DNA from: a virus
IMG/VR virus record: IMGVR_UViG_3300033571_007831
Span: 1 to 32,001 of that record
Direction: 5' to 3' (one strand)
DNA: 32,001 nucleotides
Part shown: one piece after another, positions 6,570-14,590 of the stretch
How positions within the stretch are numbered: the first letter of the stretch is position 1
Layout of the letters: each line of letters begins with the position of its first letter
Notes under the pieces: model-generated
What the model saw: the letters and a program-made list of their open reading frames with translations, nothing else
What the model was told of the DNA's origin: nothing
Database searches by the model: none
Translations under genes and position numbers: made by a program

Positions 6570-7368
6570 TTTAGAAAAAAGAAAGTTAAACTTAGCAGAT
6601 TATAAAAAAAGGTCTGCTATTGAAAGTGATTTTGAAATTTTCATTAATGAAAGTTGTACAATTCGAATTGATGGAAAAATAGAAGTTGTGTATATAGAAA
6701 ATGTGGAAGAAGATTTAAAGTCAATTTTCGAAGCTATACAAAATATTAAATATGCAAAGAGTACAAGAACTAGCGGATTGATATCAACTAGCAGAATTTT
6801 TGGATATGCACCTAAAAATGTAACTAGAAATCAACCATGCAGAATTACAACACTAGCATATGAGTTTCCAAGACAGCATTCAATTGTAGAAAAAACAGCG
6901 GAAATAGCTAAAAAATATTATGAGATGTACAATCCAAAAAAAGCAGAAGAACATATGAAATTGACTGATGAAAAAATACTTCCGCAATATAAGATATCTA
7001 ACACGATGTACACAAGTGGAATCATCAACGAAAACAATCCATTGAAGTATCATTTTGACGCAGGAAATTTTGTAGATACTTGGTCTGCGATGTTTGCATT
7101 TAGAAAAAATACACAGGGAGGTTATTTGTCGATACCCGAATTAAATTGTGGTATCGAAATAAGAAATAACTCATTATTGTTATTTGATGGGCAATCCTTA
7201 TTGCATGGGGTTACACCTATTAAAAAGTTATCAAAAGACGCAAAACGCTATACGATTGTTTATTACTCTTTAAAGCAGATGTGGAATTGTAAACCGATTG
7301 ACCAAGAAATTGTAGAAATGAGAAACAGGAGAAACGACATTGAAAAGAGGAAATCTGAAAGAAGGTGA
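6556..7368 (+). CDS. TET/JBP-type 2-oxoglutarate/Fe(II) dioxygenase
   Basis: The 270-residue product ends in a double-stranded beta-helix oxygenase core. The iron ligands are H166-F-D168 in the segment KYHFDAGN and H217 in SLLHGVTPI, and R231 in RYTIVYYS is the 2-oxoglutarate-binding arginine. The GGYLSIPE and LLLFDGQS strands between them and the upstream SRIFGY are characteristic of TET/JBP proteins. Known family members oxidise 5-methylcytosine (TET) or the thymine methyl group (JBP) to hydroxymethyl bases in DNA; phage members feed glycosyltransferases. GGAGG is 9 bases before the ATG and the gene overlaps the ParB gene by 14 bases. The target base here is not determined. A similar-looking small-molecule dioxygenase is the main alternative. 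Confidence 0.82.
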   Translation: MKFIDLEKRKLNLADYKKRSAIESDFEIFINESCTIRIDGKIEVVYIENVEEDLKSIFEAIQNIKYAKSTRTSGLISTSRIFGYAPKNVTRNQPCRITTLAYEFPRQHSIVEKTAEIAKKYYEMYNPKKAEEHMKLTDEKILPQYKISNTMYTSGIINENNPLKYHFDAGNFVDTWSAMFAFRKNTQGGYLSIPELNCGIEIRNNSLLLFDGQSLLHGVTPIKKLSKDAKRYTIVYYSLKQMWNCKPIDQEIVEMRNRRNDIEKRKSERR

Positions 7369-7374
7369 AATGAT

Positions 7375-7755
7375 TTGGCAGAGTTAAAGTTAAATAAAGA
7401 ACTAATTGAGAAGGCGCACAGATTAATAAGTGAAGGTCATTATGCAGTAGTTGTATGTACTTATCTAGGCATACACGAATCGACTTTTTATGATTGGTTA
7501 AAAAAAGCAAAAGAACATATCGAAGCAGGAAAAAACTCAATCTACACCGAGTTTTCCAAGTCTATACAAGAAGCAGAAGCAAAAGCCGAAATGCGTCACC
7601 TTCAAAATATAGCGAAATCAGCGAACGATGGAACATGGCAAGCAAGCGCTTGGTTATTGGAGCGTAAACATAAAAATAGATGGTCGAACAAACAAGAGAT
7701 TCAATTAAGCGGTGATGAAGAGAAACCTTTGAAGGTGAATCTCAAATGGGATTAG
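7375..7755 (+). CDS. terS: Terminase small subunit
   Basis: TTG 7375 lies 6 bases after GAAGGTGA. Of 126 residues, the N-terminal helix-turn-helix (about 8-45: KAHRLISEGHYAVVVCTYLG, then a STFYDWLKKAKE recognition helix) would bind the packaging site. Helices follow (about 50-95), then a C-terminal segment (RWSNKQEIQLSGDEEKPLKV) typical of phage small terminases, which contacts the large subunit. It immediately precedes and overlaps the large-subunit gene by 10 bases. The packaging site itself is not identified. Confidence 0.85.
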   Translation: MAELKLNKELIEKAHRLISEGHYAVVVCTYLGIHESTFYDWLKKAKEHIEAGKNSIYTEFSKSIQEAEAKAEMRHLQNIAKSANDGTWQASAWLLERKHKNRWSNKQEIQLSGDEEKPLKVNLKWD

Positions 7756-8951
7756 AAATTGAACTATACAAACCTCACGCAGGGCAGAAGGTTTTGCATG
7801 AATCACCTAACATCGCAGAGCGTACAAGATTTCGAATAGCGGTATGTGGTCGAAGGTTTGGAAAAACATTAGCGTGTGCAAATGAGATCGTTGAACATGC
7901 GCTAGTGTACAAGCGTTCGATTAATTGGTGGGTTGCACCTACTTACCAACAGTCGATGATTGCGTATCGATTGGTTGAAAATGCGTTGCAGGGCACAGGG
8001 TTGATTGTGGATAACTTGAAGAGTGAAAAGCGAATTGTTTTGAGAAATGGTTCAGCGATCATGTTCAAATCTGCCGATAACTTCAACGCGCTTCGTGGTG
8101 AAGGTGTGGACTTTTTGGTTATTGATGAGGCTAGTATGATTCAACGTGAAGCGTGGGAGCAAGCGATCAGACCAACACTCTCAGATAAGAACGGTAAAGC
8201 GATAATCGTGTCCACTCCAAAAGGTCGTAACTGGTTTTTTGAGTTGTATATGAGGGGTCAAGACGAATTATATCCCGAATATAAAAGTTATAACTTCCCA
8301 ACGTCATCGAATCCACACATACCAACAAGCGAGATCGAAGAGGTTCAAAAGTCCCTTCCATCTGATGTATTTAGACAGGAATACGAAGCTGAATTTTTGC
8401 AAGATTCAGCAGGAGTTTTTCGTAATATTCGCGATTGTGTTCATGGAGACTTTGAAGAACCTACGCAGAAATCCTATTACATCGGTTGGGATATAGCGAA
8501 ATCGCAAGACTTTTCAGTTGTAACGGTTATGGATTCAAATAATCATGTAGTTGCATTTGATCGATTCAATCAGATCGACTATTCGTTGCAACTAAAAAGG
8601 GTTGAGATGTTAGCGAATAAGTACCGAGCGGTAGTCTTGATGGATTCAACAGGAGCGGGTGACCCAGTACTTGAACAACTTCGAAAAATGGGTGTAGCGG
8701 TTGAAGGTTATCATTTATCCAATACGAGCAAACAACATCTAATAGAGCATTTAGCAGTTGGAATTGAACAACGCTTGTTAACTTTTCCGCAGATTGATGT
8801 TTTGATACATGAGTTGCAAGTGTATGAATATGAGATCACACGTGCAGGAAATTTAAGATACAACGCACCGAGCGGTTTTCATGATGATTGTGTTATATCG
8901 CTTGGACTAGCTTACTGGAAAGCAAAGCAAACAGAAGCAATACTTTTCTGA
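7746..8951 (+). CDS. terL: Terminase large subunit
   Basis: DNA-packaging motor and nuclease, 401 residues. Walker A CGRRFGKT (34-41), Walker B DFLVIDEAS (122-130, catalytic E128) and the coupling motif VSTP (155-158) define the ATPase. The nuclease is RNase H-like, with D249 in GWDIAKSQD, D300 in LMDSTGAGD and D380/D381 in HDD. Powers translocation through the portal and cuts the concatemer. The length is normal for the compact HK97-type terminases of Bacillota phages. Whether packaging is headful or by fixed ends cannot be read from the protein alone. Confidence 0.95.
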   Translation: MGLEIELYKPHAGQKVLHESPNIAERTRFRIAVCGRRFGKTLACANEIVEHALVYKRSINWWVAPTYQQSMIAYRLVENALQGTGLIVDNLKSEKRIVLRNGSAIMFKSADNFNALRGEGVDFLVIDEASMIQREAWEQAIRPTLSDKNGKAIIVSTPKGRNWFFELYMRGQDELYPEYKSYNFPTSSNPHIPTSEIEEVQKSLPSDVFRQEYEAEFLQDSAGVFRNIRDCVHGDFEEPTQKSYYIGWDIAKSQDFSVVTVMDSNNHVVAFDRFNQIDYSLQLKRVEMLANKYRAVVLMDSTGAGDPVLEQLRKMGVAVEGYHLSNTSKQHLIEHLAVGIEQRLLTFPQIDVLIHELQVYEYEITRAGNLRYNAPSGFHDDCVISLGLAYWKAKQTEAILF

Positions 8952-8979
8952 TAAAATAAAATTTATTGGAGGTGATAAC

Positions 8980-11520
8980 TTGGGAATGTTCGACTTTTTG
9001 AAAAAAGACAAGTGGCGATATGTCATGCAAGGTAATTTAAACGTGCCAGTTTGGACAAGCCAAAAAGATAAGCAATTTGTCACGGAAGGTTATAACCGTA
9101 TCGTGTGGGTGTATTCTTGTGTAAGCGCGATTAGTAGCGCAGTGTCAAGTGTACCGTGGTTGTTATATCGTAAAGGCAGAAATGGACGTTTAATCGAAAT
9201 TACAGATCATCCGATTTTAACAATGCTAAACAATAGAGCGAATCCTTATATGTCATCAAAAGACTTTTTAGACTATTGGGCGACATACCTTGCGATAGAA
9301 GGTAAATTCTATGCGGAATACTCAAATTCGAATATGCCGACTTCACTTTTTCCGCTCTATCCGCACTATATGTACCCTATACCACATCGCACCGAATTTA
9401 TTGGTGGTTATGAATACCGACTTGATGAACCTATTAAATATTTGCCGAATGAGATTTTATGGTCAAAATTTAATGATCCGCTTGATGTTTACGCAGGGCA
9501 ATCACCAATTCGCGCATTATCACGTACTATCGATACCGAGAACGAAGCAGTAGATTGGAACAAGACAACATTACAGAACGCTGGTGTACCTGCTGGTGTT
9601 TTTCAAGTGCAGAATCCAAGTCCAGAGTTATCGCGAAAACTCGAAGAAGAATGGACAAAGCGTTATGGTGGCGGTACAAACGCACGTAAACCGCTAATTT
9701 TAAATTCGGACAAAGCATCTTATTTACCGCTTGGGTTATCGCCAGTCGATATGGACTTTTTAAATCAGCGTAAAGTAAATCGAACTGAAATTTGTTCAGC
9801 ATTCGGTGTACCTTCTCAAATCGTTGGAGATCCCGAAGGACAGACATACTCTAATTATGGCGAAGCGCAGAAGGCATTTTGGGAAAATACCGTTATCAGT
9901 CGTTACTTAGAACATATTCAAAACAAACTACAAAGCGACTTATTACCGCGATACGCTGACAATCTTGAATTGCGTTATGATTTAAGCGGAGTTGGAGCAT
10001 TAAAGGAAAATGAAGATAAGAAAGCAACGCGAGTATTAAACCTTTGGAAAGCAGGGTTAATAACTCGTAATGAAGGTAGATATTCGCTTGATTACGAAGA
10101 AGATTTAAACGGAAATATGTACTTTAATGAACTGGGTATGAGTATGGAAGGCGAGTCACCTTTGCCAACTCCAACGATTCAACCAGTAGCTGAACAACCT
10201 GCACCGATTGAAGAAGATCAAGAAGAGCAGGAAATGGAAGAAGATATGCAGGAAGAAGAAAGCGCAGAAGTTTCGATTGACGTTGAGGGTGGAAACTTAG
10301 AACAGATTCAAACTTTATTAGAGCAACTTCTAAAAAAAAAAGTCCCTACTAACTATCCAAAAGTAGGCGATGATAAAACAATATCGCTTGTTAATTCTAG
10401 TTATGAATTGTTTCCACTTGATTATGCTGAGACGATTCGAAATGAGTATCCTTCCATTTGGGATGAAGGCGGTAACATTCAAGGTAACGACACATACCGA
10501 GTTATTAAGCGAATTCGAGAAGAAAATAAAAGCGCTGATGAATTGACCGATAACGACAAAGAAATTATCAAGATGCGTGAAGCGTGGTCAGCGCGACATT
10601 TAGAGGATTACAGATTAAATGGTGTAGTTGCACAAATTAAATGGCATATGGTTGGCAGTCGCGGACTAGATCACATGAAACAGGTGATTCAAGAAGCGAA
10701 AGACAAGATCGATAATAAAAAAGCAAGAGTAATGAAGATGGACGAACAACGCGAATATTTTAAAGCGTTCGATGCGAAGCGCGAAAAGTATATCAATAAA
10801 ACACGTGCAGAGTTAAAGAAGCATTTTGAAAAAGAGCGTAAAGAGTTGTTAAAAGCATTAAAAGGTAAGTCGCCAACACAAGCTGAGACGATTATGAATC
10901 AAGTTGTAGACGATGGAAAAACAGACCTACGCAACATTTTATATGCCATGAACCGAGTTGTTATAAAAGATTTTGGCGATAAAGTAAACCGCGAATTATC
11001 TAAAACGAAGATGCAACATAAAGCATTTGATGAATTTGACCCTGCTATATTAGCATGGATTGAAAAGAACATTGCAAATGCAGTCGTTTTGGTTAGCGAT
11101 TCAACAAAACGTGAAATTCGAGATATTATCAGTACAGGTATTCAATTCGGTTGGGGTATTGGTTCAGTCGATCAAGAAGAATCGATAGCCTATGCAATAA
11201 GTCAATTGTATCTTGATGAGATCATCCCGAATCGTAGTGAAACAATCGCACGTACAGAAACGATCACAGCGAGCAACGAAGGTTCTTTGCAATCTGCTAA
11301 ACAATTCGGAACAGGTCTTAAAAAATACTGGATTCCTACATTTGACGATTCAACCCGAGATACTCATAAAGAGATGGCGAACAAAAAGCCGATTCCGCTA
11401 GATGATGAGTTTATGGTTGGCGGTTCGAAAGGTCAAGCACCTGCATCGATTACTTTGTCAGCAAAGGAACGAATTAATTGCAGATGTACGCTTGGTTACA
11501 CAGACGAATTTGAAGATTAA
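8980..11520 (+). CDS. Portal protein fused to MuF-like minor head protein
   Basis: The start is TTG 8980 with GGAGGTGA 5 bases upstream. This 846-residue fusion has an HK97-type portal at about 1-395 (KDKQFVTEGYNRIVWVYSCV; VPSQIVGDPEGQTYSN; a C-terminal helical crown). A Pro/Glu-rich acidic linker covers 396-450, followed at about 470-575 by a less common domain with REAWSARHLEDYRLNGVVAQ. A MuF-like head-morphogenesis domain follows at about 600-846, ending in RTETI and NCRC. The portal forms the 12-mer DNA channel; MuF proteins are low-copy capsid-interior proteins, some ejected with DNA. An A10 run sits exactly in the portal-MuF linker (10332-10341). Confidence 0.92.
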   Translation: MGMFDFLKKDKWRYVMQGNLNVPVWTSQKDKQFVTEGYNRIVWVYSCVSAISSAVSSVPWLLYRKGRNGRLIEITDHPILTMLNNRANPYMSSKDFLDYWATYLAIEGKFYAEYSNSNMPTSLFPLYPHYMYPIPHRTEFIGGYEYRLDEPIKYLPNEILWSKFNDPLDVYAGQSPIRALSRTIDTENEAVDWNKTTLQNAGVPAGVFQVQNPSPELSRKLEEEWTKRYGGGTNARKPLILNSDKASYLPLGLSPVDMDFLNQRKVNRTEICSAFGVPSQIVGDPEGQTYSNYGEAQKAFWENTVISRYLEHIQNKLQSDLLPRYADNLELRYDLSGVGALKENEDKKATRVLNLWKAGLITRNEGRYSLDYEEDLNGNMYFNELGMSMEGESPLPTPTIQPVAEQPAPIEEDQEEQEMEEDMQEEESAEVSIDVEGGNLEQIQTLLEQLLKKKVPTNYPKVGDDKTISLVNSSYELFPLDYAETIRNEYPSIWDEGGNIQGNDTYRVIKRIREENKSADELTDNDKEIIKMREAWSARHLEDYRLNGVVAQIKWHMVGSRGLDHMKQVIQEAKDKIDNKKARVMKMDEQREYFKAFDAKREKYINKTRAELKKHFEKERKELLKALKGKSPTQAETIMNQVVDDGKTDLRNILYAMNRVVIKDFGDKVNRELSKTKMQHKAFDEFDPAILAWIEKNIANAVVLVSDSTKREIRDIISTGIQFGWGIGSVDQEESIAYAISQLYLDEIIPNRSETIARTETITASNEGSLQSAKQFGTGLKKYWIPTFDDSTRDTHKEMANKKPIPLDDEFMVGGSKGQAPASITLSAKERINCRCTLGYTDEFED
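10332..10341 (+). other. A10 slippery tract at the portal-MuF junction
   Basis: Ten consecutive A at codons 451-454. Slippage of -1 gives a stop at 10350-10352 (457 residues), and of +1 a stop at 10364-10366 (461 residues). Either product is a portal of normal length without the MuF part. Whether slippage occurs is inference. Confidence 0.5.
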
Positions 11521-11533
11521 AGGAGGTTAAGAG

Positions 11534-12148
11534 ATGCAATACAAATCAAGTAAATTCGAGATCAAAGCAAGCGGTGAAAACATCATTGAAGGCTATTCTG
11601 CATACTTTGACAATATCGACTCTTATGGTGATATAATCGAAAAAGGAGCTTTCAAAAAGACGCTCCAAGAAAATCGAAATCGCATTAAAGTGTTATGGCA
11701 ACATGACACAAGCGAACCGATTGGAAAGCCGATTGTGATGGAAGAGGATTCAAAAGGCTTGTACATCAAAGCACAAATATCCATGACAGACGTTGGCAAA
11801 AAGGCTATGACGTTAATGCGTGATGGTGTCGTAGATGAAATGTCCATCGGTTATGATGTGATTAAAGATGATTACAAAGGCAAAAACCGTATGCTTAAAG
11901 AGTTGCGATTGTGGGAGTTTTCACCAGTCACATTTGCGGCGAATGAAAAGGCAAAGATTACGAGCGCGAAAAACTTTAACGAGTTAATGTACGACATTAA
12001 AAATGCAGATCGAAATGAAATTCTAAATGTGATTCAAAAGTTGAATGACCTTCTTGCTGAAATTGAGCCGACAGAGATCACTCAAAACAGAAAAGAAGAT
12101 CAAGAAGTGCAAGCAATTTTAAGCATGATTCGAAATTTCAAAAACTAA
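11534..12148 (+). CDS. Prohead (capsid maturation) protease, HK97 family
   Basis: A 204-residue serine protease that cleaves the capsid delta domain during maturation. Catalytic residues are visible: H57 in LWQHDTSEPIG, S104 in DEMSIGYDV and E128 in LRLWEFSPVTF, in the expected order. The N-terminal segment (IIEGYSAYFDNIDSYGDII) is typical. AGGAGG precedes ATG 11534. The C-terminal 50 residues are charged and helical and probably removed by self-processing. It sits between portal and capsid genes, the standard HK97 order. Confidence 0.93.
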   Translation: MQYKSSKFEIKASGENIIEGYSAYFDNIDSYGDIIEKGAFKKTLQENRNRIKVLWQHDTSEPIGKPIVMEEDSKGLYIKAQISMTDVGKKAMTLMRDGVVDEMSIGYDVIKDDYKGKNRMLKELRLWEFSPVTFAANEKAKITSAKNFNELMYDIKNADRNEILNVIQKLNDLLAEIEPTEITQNRKEDQEVQAILSMIRNFKN

Positions 12149-12168
12149 TTATTTGAGGAGTGACACAA

Positions 12169-13392
12169 ATGAGCGATTCAATTAAAGAAATTCAATCGGC
12201 AATTACAGAAGCGCTATCAAACAGCGCGAGCAAAGCAGACTTGGAGCGTTTACAAGGTCAATTTATGGAGCGCTTAAACGCGAAATCACAAGACAATGTA
12301 GATGTTGATGCGATTCTAGCAAAACAACAATCAGCATTCGAAGCTAAAATGGCTGATATGTTTGAACAACAAAAGAAATCTGCATTTGCAGGACAAGCAC
12401 AAAAGCAATCTTTCGGTGACTTCCTTGTAAAAGCGCGCATGGGCGATAGCGGTTTACGCGAAATGACACGTAAAGCATTATCCGAAGGAACAGGCGCAGA
12501 CGGTGGATTTTTAGTGCCAGAGGAATTCATGGCAGAGGTTCAACGTGTCCAATTGGAAGAGACAGTCGTTCGTGCAAATGGAGCGCGCGTTTTGAACATG
12601 AACAGCAACATCATGCGCATTCCTGCATTGAACATTGCTTCAAACGCAAGTGGTAGCATTTTCGGTGGTGTATCTGCTAATTGGACTGGTGAAGCAGAAT
12701 CCAAAACTCCATCTGCTCCAAAATTCAAGCAAGTGACTTTAGAAGCTAAAAAATTAGTCGGTTACGTTGAATCATCCGATGAATTAAATAACGATTCAAT
12801 CGTATCAATGGGCGGATTGCTTCAAGACTTGTTCACGCAAACAATCGCATTTGAAGAAGATAGCGCGTTCTTAACTGGTAACGGTGTAGGCAAACCGCTT
12901 GGTATCGTTAACGCTCCTTGTACGGTTGCGGTAACACGTACAACAGCTTCAAAAGTAGGAACAGTTGACCTAGTAGCAATGTTAGCGCGTTTCTATCGCA
13001 AGGGTGGTCAGCCTGTTTGGATTATCAACCAGTCTGTATTGCCTGAGATTTACAAGTTAAAAGATGAGAACAACAACTACATCTTGTTGCCAGGTTCAAA
13101 CTCCAACATCAGCGGTGCATTGCCAACTAGCATTTACGGAATCCCAGTAGTAGTAACTGAGAAACTTCCTGCTCTTGGTACAAGCGGAGATATCTTGCTT
13201 GCTGATATGCGTTACTACTTAATTGGTGATCGTCAGCGCATTACAGTCGATGAGTCCATCCATGTTAAATTCCAAACAGACGAGAAGTCTTGGAGATTCG
13301 TTACACGTGTTGATGGTCAGCCTTGGATTGATTCTGCAATCACACCACGCGCAGGCGGTTCTACATTGTCGCCATTCGTGAAATTGACATAA
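12169..13392 (+). CDS. Major capsid protein, HK97 fold
   Basis: ATG 12169 is 8 bases after GAGGAG; the in-frame GTG 12160 falls within that ribosome site. Of 407 residues, 1 to about 105 are a helical, Gln/Ala-rich delta (scaffolding) domain. The HK97 fold follows from SEGTGADGGFLVPEEFM. Conserved segments include the E-loop region (NWTGEAESKTPSAPKF), the spine helix (SMGGLLQDLFTQTIAFEEDSAF) and the P-domain strand (YGIPVVVTEKLP). The upstream protease would release the delta domain. The exact cleavage site is not certain. Confidence 0.95.
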   Translation: MSDSIKEIQSAITEALSNSASKADLERLQGQFMERLNAKSQDNVDVDAILAKQQSAFEAKMADMFEQQKKSAFAGQAQKQSFGDFLVKARMGDSGLREMTRKALSEGTGADGGFLVPEEFMAEVQRVQLEETVVRANGARVLNMNSNIMRIPALNIASNASGSIFGGVSANWTGEAESKTPSAPKFKQVTLEAKKLVGYVESSDELNNDSIVSMGGLLQDLFTQTIAFEEDSAFLTGNGVGKPLGIVNAPCTVAVTRTTASKVGTVDLVAMLARFYRKGGQPVWIINQSVLPEIYKLKDENNNYILLPGSNSNISGALPTSIYGIPVVVTEKLPALGTSGDILLADMRYYLIGDRQRITVDESIHVKFQTDEKSWRFVTRVDGQPWIDSAITPRAGGSTLSPFVKLT

Positions 13393-13410
13393 TAAAAGGA
13401 GGTTAATCAA

Positions 13411-13803
13411 ATGCCAAACGCTAAAATTACTGAAATTAATACAATTAGTGAAGCGATTTATCCGCAAGTTTCTGCAGGAATCTCTTCCTCAGTGTTGGTT
13501 GATATGCGCGATTACCGCGAGTATTGCGCGGTTGTATCACACGGAACAGCTACAACAGCAAGCACATTTGTTGTAAAGGTGTATGAGTCCACAGCTTCTA
13601 CATGGGCAGGTGGTGTAGCTACATTGCTTAGCACAACTACAACATCAGTTGCAACAGCTTCGACAGCAGTTGCAAAAGTGGATGTAGACGTTTCTTCATT
13701 GACAGAAGGTAGCCGATATCTTGGAATTTACGTAACAAAAGTAGATACAGCTTCTAGCTTGTCGGCGGTAACAATTGCATCGAATGATCGTTACTTAGGC
13801 TAA
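13411..13803 (+). CDS. Ser/Thr-rich head-associated protein (possible decoration)
   Basis: A 130-residue protein directly after the capsid gene, with an AGGAGG site. A stretch at about 45-95 is very rich in Thr, Ser and Ala (HGTATTASTF, STTTTSVATASTA), alternating with beta-strand patterns. Its position and size fit a capsid decoration or head-fibre protein; the sequence family is not recognised. Two glycosyltransferase genes follow within 100 bases, so its Ser/Thr patch is a candidate acceptor for virion glycosylation (inference). Confidence 0.65.
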   Translation: MPNAKITEINTISEAIYPQVSAGISSSVLVDMRDYREYCAVVSHGTATTASTFVVKVYESTASTWAGGVATLLSTTTTSVATASTAVAKVDVDVSSLTEGSRYLGIYVTKVDTASSLSAVTIASNDRYLG

Positions 13804-13811
13804 ATTGAGCC

Positions 13812-13869
13812 TAATAGGTGGATAGTTGACGAATGACAAGAGCGAGCCTGTACGCTTTTCCACCTATTA
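13812..13869 (+). ncRNA. Structured intergenic RNA before glycosyltransferase genes
   Basis: An 11-bp perfect inverted repeat (TAATAGGTGGA at 13812-13822; TCCACCTATTA at 13859-13869) encloses an inner hairpin (AGAGCG 13839-13844 with CGCTTT 13853-13858, one G-U pair). No T-run follows, so it is unlike a simple terminator. It may be a processing, stability or attenuation element that lowers glycosyltransferase expression relative to the capsid. TTGACG at 13826-13831 could be a -35, but no good -10 follows. Confidence 0.5.
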
Positions 13870-13900
13870 AATACAGGACAACACACAAACAGGAGTGTTC

Positions 13901-14590
13901 ATGATGGAAGAATTAAAAAATCAAAAGTCTTTAAATATTATGGTTGCCGTACCGATGAATCGCCCAGTTGAATTCCGTACTTTTGAGAGTTTCGTTCGAT
14001 TGGCTAATTTGCGCGGTGTGCATAATTATTGTTTTGCTTTTACTCAAAATAGTTTGGTGTATGATGCGAGAGATACGCTTGTCGATCAATTCTTAAAAAG
14101 TGGATGTGATGCGATCATGTTCATTGATTCGGACATGGTTTTTCATCCGCAATCAGTTGAAATTTTAAGCGCACACAACAAGCCATTTGTAACAGCGAAA
14201 GCATTCAAACGTGTTGAACCTTTTCAACCTTGTTTTTATAATAAGGTTGAATTACTTGAAGATGGTCAAGCCTATTTGGAATCACCAGTTGAATATCCAG
14301 TAGGATTGTTGCAAATTCAAGGAGCAGGGTTAGCGTGTGCATTGATTAGGCGCGAAGCATTTGAAAAGATTGAAGCACCTTATTTTTTCCCACATAAAAA
14401 CTTGGGTGAAGATTTAAGCTTCTGCTTAAAACTTAAAAATGCAGGTGTTGAAATGTTCGTAGACTTGTCGTTACAGTTTGGTCACTTATCGCAGACGGTT
14501 GTATTGGAGGAGCATTTCAAAAAAGCATACGAGGAAAATAAAGAAATGCAGACAACCAAAAAATTGTATGTGGATGGTGAGTCGAAATGA
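13901..14590 (+). CDS. GT-A family glycosyltransferase 1
   Basis: The start is ATG 13901 (AGGAG 5 bases upstream); ATG 13904 is equally possible. Of about 229 residues, the N-terminus opens with a first nucleotide-sugar strand (NIMVAVPMNRP). The metal-binding DxD motif is in MFIDSDMVF (DSD, about 76-78), followed by a GEDLSFCLKLKNAG catalytic-type ED motif (about 169-182) and a later histidine (FGHLSQ). This is the core of GT2-like enzymes that transfer a sugar from a nucleotide donor using Mn2+ or Mg2+. It lies inside the head operon. With a TET/JBP oxygenase in the genome, it may be a TET-associated glycosyltransferase acting on hydroxymethylated bases. The alternative is modification of a virion protein. 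Confidence 0.8.
   Translation: MMEELKNQKSLNIMVAVPMNRPVEFRTFESFVRLANLRGVHNYCFAFTQNSLVYDARDTLVDQFLKSGCDAIMFIDSDMVFHPQSVEILSAHNKPFVTAKAFKRVEPFQPCFYNKVELLEDGQAYLESPVEYPVGLLQIQGAGLACALIRREAFEKIEAPYFFPHKNLGEDLSFCLKLKNAGVEMFVDLSLQFGHLSQTVVLEEHFKKAYEENKEMQTTKKLYVDGESK

Noticed and set aside
8949-8957. Promoter (TGATAAAAT) before the portal gene
   Set aside because: The -10 is good but no -35 is found at 16-18 bp. It may be chance in AT-rich sequence and read-through from the terminase operon suffices.
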